Below are positions 52,780 to 64,000 of a stretch of 64,000 nucleotides of DNA, piece by piece (the stretch's first letter is position 1; each line of letters begins with the position of its first letter). The translations under genes and the position numbers were made by a program. Under the pieces are notes generated by a model. The model made no database searches and had not been told where the DNA came from. It saw nothing but the letters and a program-made list of their open reading frames with translations. Source of the DNA: Eudromia elegans (Eukaryota > Chordata > Aves > Tinamiformes > Tinamidae); NCBI GenBank assembly GCA_003342815.1, contig PTEX01000024.1:3043159-3107158 (forward strand). Direction: 5' to 3'.

Positions 52780-54245
52780 CGGGGTGAATGAGCAGGACAC
52801 CCGGGCACCCCGCACTCCCTTGCACCTGGGCAGGGCAGCAGGGCTGGAGGGTGTCCCCCCAACCCCTGAACACAAACTCACCTCCCATCTTGAGGGGACA
52901 GCAGCCCCAGGTCAGGCACCCAGGTGTCTATCAGGTCACCCAGCCTGGTGACAGCACAGCTCTGCTCTGCGTGTGACATCGCACGGGCGATACCTGAGGT
53001 GCAGATGAGTCCGCAACATTCACCACCACACAGACACGTCACCCAGGTCCCCTCCTGCCTGCATACAGCCTGCTCCATTGGGCAGTCAGTTCTCCTTCTG
53101 TCAGACACAGACACAGATATTCTCATTTTTCACAAAGGATATAGCAAAACTCTCCACCCCACCACGAAGAGCAGCTACCTGCTGCAGGGAGACCTCACAC
53201 CCTGCCCACAGACCAGGCACCCATGCAGGCAACGCTCTCCAGCAGGCCTAGCAAGTTCTCTAAACCATCCGCCCTTTCGTCATTACAACATGGCTTTGAT
53301 TTCAACAGATGCTGGTGTGTGAGGGAGAAGACAGAACAAAATGCTATTTCTGAAATGCTGGTACCAATAAAGGTACCTAATTAAGGTATTCATTAAAGTA
53401 TACAAAGTTAGCTTAACAGGAAAAATCAAGTAAGTATTATTACATTTTCTCCATTAAACTAATGTAATTTGGTTATAACACAAATTCTAATTAGATGATA
53501 TTATTTACTAGTTCAATCTCAAAATGTCTTATCATGCTTATTTTTATTATGTTACCAAGCTGAGTAGCAATTGCTTAATTTATTTTATTAAATAACATTA
53601 TTTTCAGTGCACTTAAAAAGGGGCAATGGCCTATTTCTTTCCTTAAGCAGTTCCCATGCTGACATTTCACACAGCTTTCTACAACTTTTCCCTAGATCCA
53701 GAAACTGGGACTCCAACTCCTGGCACCCATTGCTCTCCATCAGTCATGGGTGTAAAGTGACATCAATTGGGATGTTTCCTATTGCTATCCATGAACACAG
53801 AAAAGGTCTGCATGTTCACTGGTAAGTTGTTTAGCTGTTTTTTCTTTCTATAGACATTTCCATTATCATTTAAGTAGCAGCTGACAAAAAAACATGAAGT
53901 TACACTTTACTGCTACCTTAAATGAACACCAAAAAAATCTTTCACATTATAATTAACTCAATTACTGGTACTTTCTGGCTTTTCCAGTGATATCACATCT
54001 GGCATCTAGAGCACAGAAAATGCGGTGTGTTCAATCCCCTGCATCCCACTCTGAAGTGAGGACGCGGCCAGCTGGCACAAAGTGCTCGGGCGCAGCATGC
54101 GCTGCCTGAGGCTGCTACAGGTTCTCCATGGACACCGTGTGCTCCACCCCCAGGGTACCAGCAGCAGCCTCTAAACGGTGCCTCACGTGGTCACTGCATT
54201 TTCAGCAACTGGTAGACCCCATCACAACCACTGCCCAAGGCATTA
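52780..54245. other. Stretch with two G+C-richer patches, no gene assigned
   Basis: About 52780-53080 and 54050-54240 are clearly richer in G+C than their surroundings, with A/T-rich DNA between them. The first is open in four overlapping frames on both strands (up to 132 codons on plus at 52924-53322). The peptides are Cys/His/Ser/Pro-rich without any known domain, and no splice-site pair stands out. The second includes cgcggcc and cgggcgc CpG clusters. Eroded CR1 cannot be excluded, but I find no ordered landmarks. Confidence 0.35.
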
Positions 54246-54249
54246 TGGA

Positions 54250-55745
54250 ATAAAGGGAGTTTTTAACCTTGGCATAACATCCTTGAGCAAAGAGCTTGCA
54301 GCGTGAGCTCACAGGAGAAGCCATGTAGCTGGCTGAAATGCTTCCCAGCTATACGGAATATGGCCTGAACGCGGGTCTGTACCTTGGCAATGTCTGTACC
54401 TTAACCACCACTTCTGATTTTCCTCACCGTCATTTCATCCACAGCTTTCTCCTTGCCCATTTAGTGTTTCAGATGGCCAGCTCTGCGTATTCAATCCTCA
54501 TCATGTTCTCTGCACTTGGCCTCATCTGATCCACTAACATATTGATGTTATTTATTTAACATGGGATATGCATTAGAAAATCAATGAAGACAAAAATTTG
54601 AAGTCTAATCTATAAACATGGTTCAAAAGCCAGAATGTTAGCGAAAAGGTTATTCACTGTCAAACTAGAAGATACTCTAGCAAAAAACAAGTTACTTCTG
54701 TTTCGGGCAAGTAATTTTCTTCCAAGATCTTCAGCAAACTATAAAAAAACCAGACTTCTCTGATAGCTAACACAGAATACAAATACATTGTTAAAATAAC
54801 TATATGATATGATATAAAAGAACAGAAATTCCCATAAGCCAAGGTTGTTGACTACTCCTATATTTCTTTTTAGCTCAGCACAGAACATCCCAAAACTAAC
54901 CATTTTGGTCACCGAGGTCAGCTCAGTTTAAAAGCTTCCATCTGCTCTGCCACATTGATTTCCTAATGCACATAACATGTTAAAATGAATATAGTCAATA
55001 GTTCAGCAGACCAGATAAATCAGTCCAGAAATGTTGCACAGATTATCCTGACACTTCACCAATCACAAGTGTGGTGAAGATTTAAGAGATTTCATTTCAT
55101 GTCAAGGGATTACATTATATACTTTATCACAAACTCAAGTTAAACATTTTACATGCAATTATGAATATCATAATATGCTAGGAAATGCATAGAATTAAAA
55201 ATAATAGTAAGGGGGAAAAGGATATTTTAAGTTGGAAAAAAGCCATCAACAATAAAATCTTGGGAAATGTCACTTGCACTTGTCACAAAACACAGGGAGA
55301 AGAGACTAATAATTCAAATGTTGAAGAAGGGAACAGTAAAATATATCAGAATTGTAGCAAATTTGATCAGAATTCTGTTAAACTGCTCAGCTACATTATT
55401 TCTGGATGACCAGATACCTTTAACGGTGGTTTGTCAGACACAACTGTTCTTTATTGTAATAGTATTATTTTCAAAATAATGAAAATCTAGAGTTGGGTTT
55501 GGTGGGTTTTCTTGAGCCTAAAACTTTAAGAAACATCTTTTTATGGTACAAAATTAACAGAAAAATCCTTATCTAAACTGAAATGGTACTTAAAACTGCA
55601 TTTAGGTGCCAGGGCCAACACCTACCAAAAGCAGAACGCGGAGACTCACCAAACACAAAGCTCTCACCTCTCTGGGTGGAATGCGAACAGAAGCCCTAGA
55701 GCGATTTCATTGATTGCAATGGGCTTCATTGGCTGACAATGGGCT
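54250..55745. other. Non-coding stretch before the long poly-A tract
   Basis: A/T-rich DNA with frames no longer than 74 codons. The last 150 bases before the A tract (about 55600-55748) differ in texture, with phrases such as ttaggtgccagggcc and cattgattgcaatgggctt that recall ancient sauropsid repeats. The phrase ggctgac occurs twice just before the A run. I cannot assign a source gene or family. Confidence 0.5.
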
Positions 55746-55747
55746 GA

Positions 55748-55748
<1 letters not shown>

Positions 55749-55810
<62 letters not shown>
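55749..55810. repeat. Pure poly-A tract (62 A)
   Basis: Sixty-two uninterrupted A residues, by far the longest homopolymer in the window. CR1 elements end in short octamer repeats rather than poly-A, so a long A tail would be unusual for retroposition in a bird. No clear target-site duplication of the downstream ggcctatcatgac is found just upstream. The alternatives are an expanded mononucleotide microsatellite or a sequencing/assembly artefact. Confidence 0.9.
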
Positions 55811-55813
<3 letters not shown>

Positions 55814-56182
55814 CTATCATGACACACATATTAAGGTAGGAACAAAGGAACAGGGCATTCCTGGTGTCATTTATTACCAACTTAGTTCTGTTAGTTCTTC
55901 TTGATTAGAGTTAGACTTTTTAGGTGTCTATTCCCTATTGTCACCCACCTCAGGAAAATATGGCAGTTTAAAACATATGTTTCAGGAAACCTGAATCTGT
56001 ATTTTTCCTATTAACTAACTCTGCTGTTATATGATGACTCTCACATTGCAATCCTGCATTTCTACTCATGTATTAACGTATTAAAAAGTCATGAGAATTT
56101 TGCTTATAATCCATTTATTTAGTGGTTCATTATCATCAGCAGCAGTCAAATACTAATTACTCTCATGCATTATTAAAAGCAC

Positions 56183-56220
56183 ACTAGTAACACAATGTAA
56201 ACGACAGTAACTAGTAACAC
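56183..56220. repeat. Short direct repeat, 27-bp period
   Basis: The 11 bases actagtaacac at 56183-56193 recur at 56210-56220. It is a minor local duplication of uncertain meaning. Confidence 0.6.
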
Positions 56221-56449
56221 TGAGATTAAGGACATGTATTTATAGTGGAACACTCTTGCTCCTTTCAGAGGCTATCATAAACTAATTATTATACTTAATA
56301 TAAAAGAAACTTTGATATTAAGTTCAATTTTGAAAGTGTAATTCACTTAAAGTGGTTTATATCATACATTGGATGGTTGCATATATCAAGCATTTTCTTC
56401 GTGGCTGCATTCCTACAAGGTTGGCCTAAAATCAGCTATGAAATCAAGA

Positions 56450-56464
56450 TTTTTTTTTTTTTTT
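56450..56464. repeat. Poly-T tract (15 T)
   Basis: An uninterrupted T run with no element body recognised. Confidence 0.85.
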
Positions 56465-56625
56465 CATTTTATATCATACAGCATTAATATATCTATTAGT
56501 AGATTTATACGTGTAGCTAGGTACCAAATCCACATCTATTTACTGCAAGTTTAGAAACAAAAAAAATAAAGGATCTGTAACTAACAGAAATGGACTAACT
56601 GGTCATAATTCCATCATTCAATCAT

Positions 56626-56647
56626 AAACACAAACACAAGCACAAAC
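56626..56647. repeat. (AAACAC)n short tandem repeat
   Basis: About 3.7 units of AAACAC with one A-to-G change. Confidence 0.8.
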
Positions 56648-59218
56648 AGTTAAATATGTCTATAACATAATTATCTTGCCACAAGGTGAGGTTATTGATC
56701 AAATATTACTCCTCTATTAATCACTTTCATCACAACGAAAGAAAAGCTCGCGATTTGGACACAAAATGCTAAACTATGAGAAACTTGCCACTACATGTGA
56801 TGACCGCTTCTACTCAGAATGGCTATTACAGAAAGCACAAAAATAATTTTCAAAAAGCACACAAAGATTAGCAAGATTTAGTCCCCAGCTTAGCACAGAT
56901 ATGCCTATACATAAATTACTCATTCACACTATCGCCAGCAGAATTAAAATACACCTACTTTGTACAGCTCAGACAAGCAATCTCAGACATGGGTTGAAGG
57001 TGCTTAATGGATTGCTAACCTACACAGTTGAGCTTGATGTTAACTTGGCTGAAAACTGTCTTTTTTTCATTTGAGTTTATCCCTGCTTTTGCTGCATGAG
57101 TCACAGGCCACTCATTGCCATCCAGTCACTGTGAAAGTGAAAAATCTAGACCTGAATGAAAAAGAATCTACCTTAGTTTCATCTACAGCTCTGCAGCTTT
57201 GTAAAGGGCCTGTAGAATCACAGAATTATTTGAACACCACCCAGAACAGAAGCAAAGACTCTCCACATGTCAGAGCTTGCAAAGACAAGCCCCATTGCAG
57301 ACAGACCAGAGAGAAATCTATTGCATCTCTCTAAGCAGCTAACTCTGACATGCAATAAACAAGCAAAAAATAAAAAACAATCTGATTACAAAAGAACAAA
57401 TTTCACTTACACTTTCAGATACAATTACCTCTGAAAGCAAACTTTTGTATTCTCTAAGGAGAAAAGTGTTTTAGGAGTTTAAATATCATCAGAATTCTAA
57501 TTTTTTCTTAAATGTAGTATTTAGATGAAGTCATCATGAGATTTCAATACCACTACTTTTAATGAAAATGCAGATTGGTCACATACCTGTTCAGCAGAAG
57601 CTTAGTCTTGACGGAATTAGACATTTTAAAGAGTTGAACTAAATTCCTAAGTTTCATCTGCCCACACAGCATAGGATGGCAACAGCTTTTCTTAGGACCT
57701 ATCCTAGTTGTCTTGCCTAGATTAATTTTCACAACCTAAACTACTCTTTGGGCAATAGATACAAAATATTATTTCTAAAATGCTCTAAATGATTTGACAT
57801 TTGAATTTAGTTCATATTTTGACATTACTTTATATCAAAATATATTTTGTATATCATAAATGTGAATAAAAGGCTTGCTATAAATCCCAAGAACAACTGT
57901 TCAACCCTAGGTACTACACCAGAACTTGTATTTAGAGAACTCTGCTAAGACAAAATAGACTTATTCTGAAATTCCAATCATGCAATCCAGATGCTCATTC
58001 TCAGGACTGGTTAAGATAAAACAAAAACCAAAATACAAACACACACACTTCCGTTCAAAGTTGTGGTAGGTATTTGGATCCTTAGACATGACAGCATCTA
58101 TGAAATACTATTGCAAAACAGTGATAACCTTGAATTACTCAGTATCACAAATCCTAAATTACTTGCACAGAAGGCAAATACAACACACAGTTACACAACC
58201 CGAAGCATTTTACCAGTGAAGAACCCTGAACAAAATATGGCCAAGGAGAAGCAACCTCTGAAGAATCTTCATCACAGAACATTCAATATCAGCTTTAACT
58301 TGGATCCCCGCTCCTCACTCTCAGTAATCTTACCAGGACTGGTGGAAAGACATCACCATTATTTCCTACCAGCCCCCTGTCTGTCTCAGTTTTGCACATA
58401 ACGTGGTAAAGAGGTAGGGCAGGAGAGCAGAGGGCCTGGAGGACAGAGAAAGGCACTGCAGGAGCTTGTGCATAATTTAATTTCAGTACTCATTGTAACA
58501 TAAATACAGTTGACAAAAGAACCAGATTCTGTGTGTTTACAAAGGTCGCTTAATGCCTTTATAGCTTTCTTGTAGATGAGAGTAGTATGCTACAAGGCCA
58601 GCAAGTCTCCTTGAACAGTCATAGTGATGTATATGGCCTGGTCAATTCAGTTCCATTGTGAAAATATCTTTTGTTTGGAAAAAATATATATTTTTACACT
58701 TTGATGTACACCTGCCTATGAAGTATCTACCATCTATGCTCTTATTGTGCATGTTTTTTATTTTTTGTTTTTGTTTTCCTCCCCTAAGGACTTAATCAGA
58801 ACTAAAAGAAACCTGAAGAAATACATAACCTTCAAGTAAACACAAATGATGACGGCTTCTTTTTCCTCAAAACTTGCCTAGAATTTTGGCTTGCCTTTAC
58901 AAGTACTGGGGAAAAAAAAATATTCAAATCCTGTAGGCGCACAGAAAAGATTTTTTTTGGTTGACATATCTGTCAACATTTCTCAAAAAAAGAGGGAGAA
59001 TCATTTTTATCAAAATAAAAAATGTTTTTAATGAAGCTATCTACATTGGAAACTTGCTTCTTACCCTTTAGTGAACAGTTTGTTGCAAAGCCTTCATTCT
59101 CCTGTCTTCTAATTGACACATTTTTATATCCAGAGAGTGTTTTTCTCTTCCTTTGAATATATCCTGTCAGACAGGACTCAGATACAAAACAAAATTAGCT
59201 TGGCTGAATCTCTAATTT

Positions 59219-59280
59219 GATTCTGTTGATAAAACAATTCTGTTGTCAAACGATTCCAACTATTCTGTCAACAAAACACC
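59219..59280. repeat. Degenerate three-copy tandem repeat
   Basis: Three imperfect copies of a unit beginning attctgt and continuing tgataaaaca, tgtcaaacga and caacaaaaca, with variable spacing of about 18 to 25 bases. Probably an old slippage product. Confidence 0.5.
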
Positions 59281-60315
59281 TCTGGCTACTTTCAGATCTC
59301 TTCTGCAGATGCAATTTGCAGAAGAAAATGTTTTCTTGAAAATTAATTCATAATTTTAAAATGTATAGTTCATCAAAATTCTTATCTTGAAGTGCTGAAT
59401 TGCTTTGTTTACATCTTCAGCTCCCTCTGAAGGTGCAAACACACAATGGAAGTTCAGGAGCTTGCAGATCTTGCACATGCATTACAATTTAATATTTCAG
59501 AAAGTGCCTTTTTCTTACTCTGCCTAAAGCTTGGTAATTTTTATATATTATAGAAAAGAGTTTATTGCAGGGAACACATTCCAGTTATTTACTGGTAGCA
59601 TTAAAAAAAGACATATTTAGAAATCAGAATGCGTAAAAATTCTCTATTTTTCTAAGGGGGGGGGAATGCTAAGTACACCTCAGTTCTCAGACAAATTGCT
59701 GACCAAGAGGACTAGTTTTGGGCAAAGTAGAAATCATTTGGCATTTTACTATCATAAAGAAATTGTGAAAAAATCTACTTGCAATGCTTGGGCTTTGATT
59801 TCTGCATCAGAAATACATGTCTAGAGTAGAAAAATCATAGTCAAAATCATGTTACTATTGTTTCCAAAAGCCTGACAACAAACTGGAAGTAATAACTTGG
59901 CCTCCAAGAGAATAAAATCCAGAAAAGAGTAATATCACATGCACATGCAACTTAGCTAGAGTACCTGCCAGAGAAAGTCTGATTTAGTGTGACTTTTTCA
60001 TCACAATTTCCATGGCAAAGGATTAAGAATGAAGAAAACATAAAAGAAAATTGATTGTGTGTGCATTGAAAACCACTACAAGCAATACATTTAAAGTGCC
60101 AAACCCGATACCATGCTATTTTTCATATTGTTTTTTCTTTAGGTTAAAGTATAGCAGATTGTGGCATAATTCTCAAATTCATGTACAAGATAATGACAGA
60201 TTTATCTCAAACCAAAGCATCAAGCTCAAGTTCACTATGCCCATTTATGACACAGTCTCCAAAATCATATAAACTATGAGGAGTCTTATGTTTCTAAACA
60301 CTTTACATTTTTTAC

Positions 60316-60337
60316 TTTTTTTTTTTTTTTTTTTTTT
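60316..60337. repeat. Poly-T tract (22 T)
   Basis: An uninterrupted T run preceded by a T-rich lead. There is no retroposed body on either side. Confidence 0.9.
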
Positions 60338-62017
60338 GGCCAGTTCTTAAATAATCAGGAATAGAAGTATCACTGGTTTCCATGAGGTTTGCATTCCCAA
60401 GTCATTTATCCACTCATGCAAACTATACATTCTAGACATTCCACATCCCTGTACAGCTCCTTTTCTTTACTAAGCTGAATCTGTCAGTAGGAAAAAAAAA
60501 TACTAACAGAAGCGAAAAAAAGAGACCTACTGAGGAAAAGCCTTTAAGTAAATGAAGTAGTTATAATGAATTGAACAGAAGAAAAATAATTCAGAGAGCC
60601 TAAAGATCCGTTTCTGAACAGGTCATTTGAAAGAGTGTAGCTATTGTCCTGTATATCACAATATGGCTAAAATCACTTGATTTATGTCATTAATTAATTT
60701 CAATACAGTATGTCTGCATAGCACAAAACATGTTTTCACTGGAATGGAAGTGACAACTATTTACTTCTTACTGATCACAGCTCTACTTTTTATTGATCAT
60801 GAGACACTAAGTCTATTGCTAGTTTGACACTTCAAACAGAATTTTGAAGAACGTTCTATATTCCTCTAGTTTCTGAAAATAAGGTATGTCTGGCAAGTTA
60901 AGATTTTTCTTCAGGGCAGCATCAAATCCCTATACCAGCTCAATACAGCTCTTCATTCCCCCAGCAGAAGCAAGGTGGCTGGGAGAGGAAACCACCCCTT
61001 CCCGAGAAGTGTGCCTTCATCTTCTGTCTGCAGCATCAAACAGTTGAAAACAAACACTACACGCAAGGAAGTGGCGCTACCTTCTCCTCAAGACTTACAA
61101 AAATAAAAAGATTGATGTAAAACTTCTTACGACACACTATGGGGTAGGATTCTAACTAAAGTAATTACAACCTAAGTGCTTCCGTGCCTGGCCCACTTCC
61201 AATAAGCTCCATGATCACTGTAACCCTTTTTTTCTACATTACAGATTCAACATAACAGAAGTAAATACTGCATGAAAAGTACACAACAGTCTCTTCCACT
61301 TTTACATTTTATCATTTCATGACCCTCAAAAAAAATTCTATCTCACTTTTTCACAATGCAACAAACCTAGAATCATTTGGTCAACAACAATTACTGCAAC
61401 ATTCACTTCTTGAGGCAATTTAGCAAAAGGCTCTCCAAGGACTTAGCAAATATTCTTCATCACTCTTATAGAGTTCTTTCGTTTGCCTTTTCTTCTATAT
61501 GATTAGATATAGAGAGAATATATAATGTAATATATTATAAACTTTTCTTCCATTTTATTAAAATGTTTATAATGCATCATGAAACAATATATCATTTGTC
61601 TTACTCAGTAAATTCAGTGCCATAATTATGCTTGTTGTCCAACAGCCCCATCTGTAACTTCCACTTGGTTCACAGTACAATGTCTGCAAGTTTATATCTG
61701 CATATCGTGAGATTCAATTTAACAATACAAGATAGATAATGAAAAGAGTTTCAATAGCGACTCATACAACACCAGCCAAAATTTGTCATGTCATGATTTC
61801 TTAAAACCTTTTTTGTTTCCCATTTCCAGGATGCAGAGAGGGGCCCAAGATACTCTCTTTCTACTACTACAGACAACTTTTCCTAGTACAGGCTTCAGAT
61901 TAACAGCATTCTCCAAGAACTAAGTGAAATTTGAAGAAATATCACTGATTTTACAAATCTCTTAGTTCATGATTAATGTTATATATAGTAGATGACCCCA
62001 CTGGTCAGAACTCCTTT

Positions 62018-62062
62018 AGGAAAAAAAAAGGTCAAGAGGAAAAAAGAAAGAGAAAAGAAGAA
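62018..62062. repeat. Purine-rich A/G tract
   Basis: Nine A with flanking G are followed, after a single tc, by 29 consecutive purines (62034-62062). This could favour unusual helical structure, but no function is evident. Confidence 0.8.
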
Positions 62063-64000
62063 TCTTCATTTACCACACAACTAAAATGACCGTTGTGCAC
62101 TGAGATGTTGAAATACTAGTTAATTACAATGGTAGAATAAGTAGGCATAGAGATTTTATTTCTCAGGCCTCTGAGGTTTTAAATATTATTTATTTTTGTT
62201 GCAGCAAAGTGTTATCACCAACCCAAATAATCACAGTATAATTCAATCTGGAAAAAAATGTCAAGGTTTTTACCATAATAGGAGTACTGGGGCATCAAGG
62301 AAAAGCAGTGCTTCTAAAGTCAAAGGAAGTTAAGAAGATTTATGCTAACTTTGACAATCTATCAATTCTCTAATTACTAGAATGATCAACTGGATCTAAG
62401 TATCAATCACTGTTTAATCTAGAACACCAGAACTCTGCAACTTAATATCATTTTACATCACTGAGTAACTCGGAATTATATATAGCAAGATATTTCACGC
62501 TCTGTAAAGTAAAAAATTTAGGTCAGAACCCACAGGCTATAGTCTAGCTATGCTGCTGTAGGTTTAAACTCTTCTTTTAGGAAAAGAAGGTATTTTTCAC
62601 ACAAGCCAATGATCTTAAAACACATGATTTCTTAAGAGCACAAGGCTGACACCTAATACCTGATTGGTGTGAAAAATCAGGTCAGCGGATGAAAATCTTT
62701 GCAGTAGGAAAGCACGCAGAAAACACCAAAGTTTCTTTGCTTGATAATCGATCAGTAAAAGTGTAACTGCTGTCAGTAACATGTCAGTCACCTATATGTT
62801 CTAACATAGACATACCTTCATCCTTTCTCCAAGATGTTTGCAGTCAACTGGTTTAACTGAACAGCTTTCAAACAAGGCTCACTACTGCCTTGCATTCATC
62901 TTTTTTTCTTCTTTTTAGTGATTTCTGATCACTGCTGTTTCGTTAGTTTGCTAGATAACTAATTAGGCTTAGAAGACTTAATAAACAAGAGGTTTGGGGC
63001 AAGCAGAACTAGCAGGTCCTACACGGCCTCTTGCAAATTTTCATCTGACTTTCTTGGGAACAGCAGCTCTGGAGAAGAAATATCACAAGAGCAGGAGGGT
63101 TTTCCTGACAACTGAGTCCTGCCTTCAACCACTGCTGTCACGTTTACCTCCCTCCTTACCACTAAGGGCACAGGCAGAACATGCCTTGTACCTGTGCACA
63201 TCTCACAGCATAATTCTACAGCACACAGGGTTAAGTCACAACAGGCATTTTAAAGGAAGGATTTTATTTCAAAATAAATTAGAACAGAAAATACAAATAT
63301 TCTAAAAAAGAATTAGCATCTGGAAGTGAGAAAAGACTATACAATGTGTCAACTTATCCTTTTGCATTAGAAGAGAAACAGAAGAGCTAGCTTTACAGAG
63401 AAATATAGCACAATGCCAGGAAGAAACAGACTCAGTTCCCTCTTTTCCCATAGGAAAATGGAATAAACACGAGGCCATTGGGATCTGACACGTTGGCTCG
63501 GATGTTTTGACATTACTAACCAACCTTATGCTGTATTGTATGACAGGGCATCCCTGCCTGAATGAGGAAAACACTAACGCTCTCCAGCTAACCACTTCTC
63601 TGAGCAACAAAAGGAAACAACCTCAAGGGCTACTCAGATTAGGAATCCCAAAAGAACAGATTCCTGCCAAGCCAGGCCCCGCCACAGCATTTTACCAAAA
63701 AATGCCAGTGTTTACTGGCTGTCAGCAACGTTGGATCTTCACTATTATCGCGTGGATCTACGGCTCAAAGCAAACCCTTCCTACCTGAGTATTTGCTAGA
63801 CACTTATTAGAAATTTGCCAAGGGAAGGAAAGTACACTTAAAGAATCAAACATACATCCCCAAAGGCTGCAACTGTTTATTTGCTCAGATTTATTTTCTT
63901 TTTGTTATCTGAAGGAAATCTGTCACTGACAAATAGTAATTCTGGCATGATGCAAAATACGGTCAGTGCAATGCAGAAAGCATGGATTCATTCTCGAGGG

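Larger units (their letters stand above)
55811..64000. other. Non-coding stretch, no gene recognised
   Basis: Long A/T-rich sequence. Frames at 58063-58401 (112 codons), 62994-63305 (103) and 63302-63610 (102, minus) are unrecognised and lack neighbouring exon signals. The string tttgtttcccatttccag just before 61830 is a good-looking 3' splice site on the plus strand, but the following frame reaches a stop after 18 codons. Very A/T-rich DNA at about 61495-61600 includes a 9-bp inverted repeat (61534-61542 with 61565-61573). A run of nine G lies at 59656-59664. Simple-sequence tracts are listed separately. Confidence 0.7.

Noticed and set aside
57186..57240. tagaatcacagaatt, resembling the antisense of a CR1 3' end.
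   Set aside because: The following bases (tttgaacaccacccag) do not continue into CR1.
61812..61890. Possible 3' splice site (tttcccatttccag) followed by an 18-codon open frame.
   Set aside because: No matching donor before the stop codon and no recognisable peptide. A terminal exon cannot be excluded, but nothing supports it.
1..64000. Search for tRNA, rRNA, spliceosomal RNA, CRISPR, phage or bacterial operon signatures.
   Set aside because: No tRNA B-box context outside the CR1 ggttcgaagg, no known small-RNA gene starts, no regularly spaced repeats, and no dense coding. The window is vertebrate non-coding DNA.

Overview
The window reads as non-coding nuclear DNA from a vertebrate, most likely a bird. 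It has about 39 % G+C (hand count of eleven evenly spaced 60-base lines: A 226, C 124, G 131, T 179), CpG is scarce outside a few short patches, there are no densely packed genes, and no open reading frame exceeds 138 codons. The interspersed repeats I can recognise are truncated CR1 LINE fragments in the orientation and style of avian genomes, plus faint MIR-like (CORE-SINE) relics. No Alu, L1 or other mammal-type family is evident. The very low repeat load favours a bird over a turtle or crocodile, but the species cannot be named from this.

Layout. 1-11460 is featureless A/T-rich sequence with a poly-A tract, two TG/CA microsatellites and a T/G-rich tract. 11466-13235 holds a C-rich tract able to form a G-quadruplex on the minus strand, a purine-rich stretch and a MIR-like relic. 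14500-17560 has a moderately G+C-rich stretch open in several frames and a faint ancient-repeat motif. 17560-29450 is plain single-copy-looking sequence with a perfect 20-bp palindrome. 29456-29545 is a short CR1 end. 30100-40100 contains small G+C-richer patches and a 28-bp tandem duplication. 40100-46700 has a compact hairpin, two A/C-rich tracts and a MIR-like relic. 48245-48480 is a CpG-dense patch. 49309 to about 49700 is the clearest mobile element, a 5'-truncated CR1 on the minus strand. 52780-54240 is another G+C-richer stretch. 55749-55810 is a pure 62-base A run. 55811-64000 is A/T-rich and featureless apart from low-complexity tracts.

I could not identify any protein-coding exon, tRNA, rRNA, snRNA, CRISPR array, operon or promoter. 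The many short reading frames look like chance. Several are open in overlapping frames or on both strands where G+C is high, and none shows a recognisable domain. The simplest reading is a large intron or an intergenic gene desert. A modest excess of A over T on the plus strand would fit an intron of a minus-strand gene, but that is only a hint. I found no evidence of a new biological system. The observations below are mostly structural curiosities, scored accordingly.
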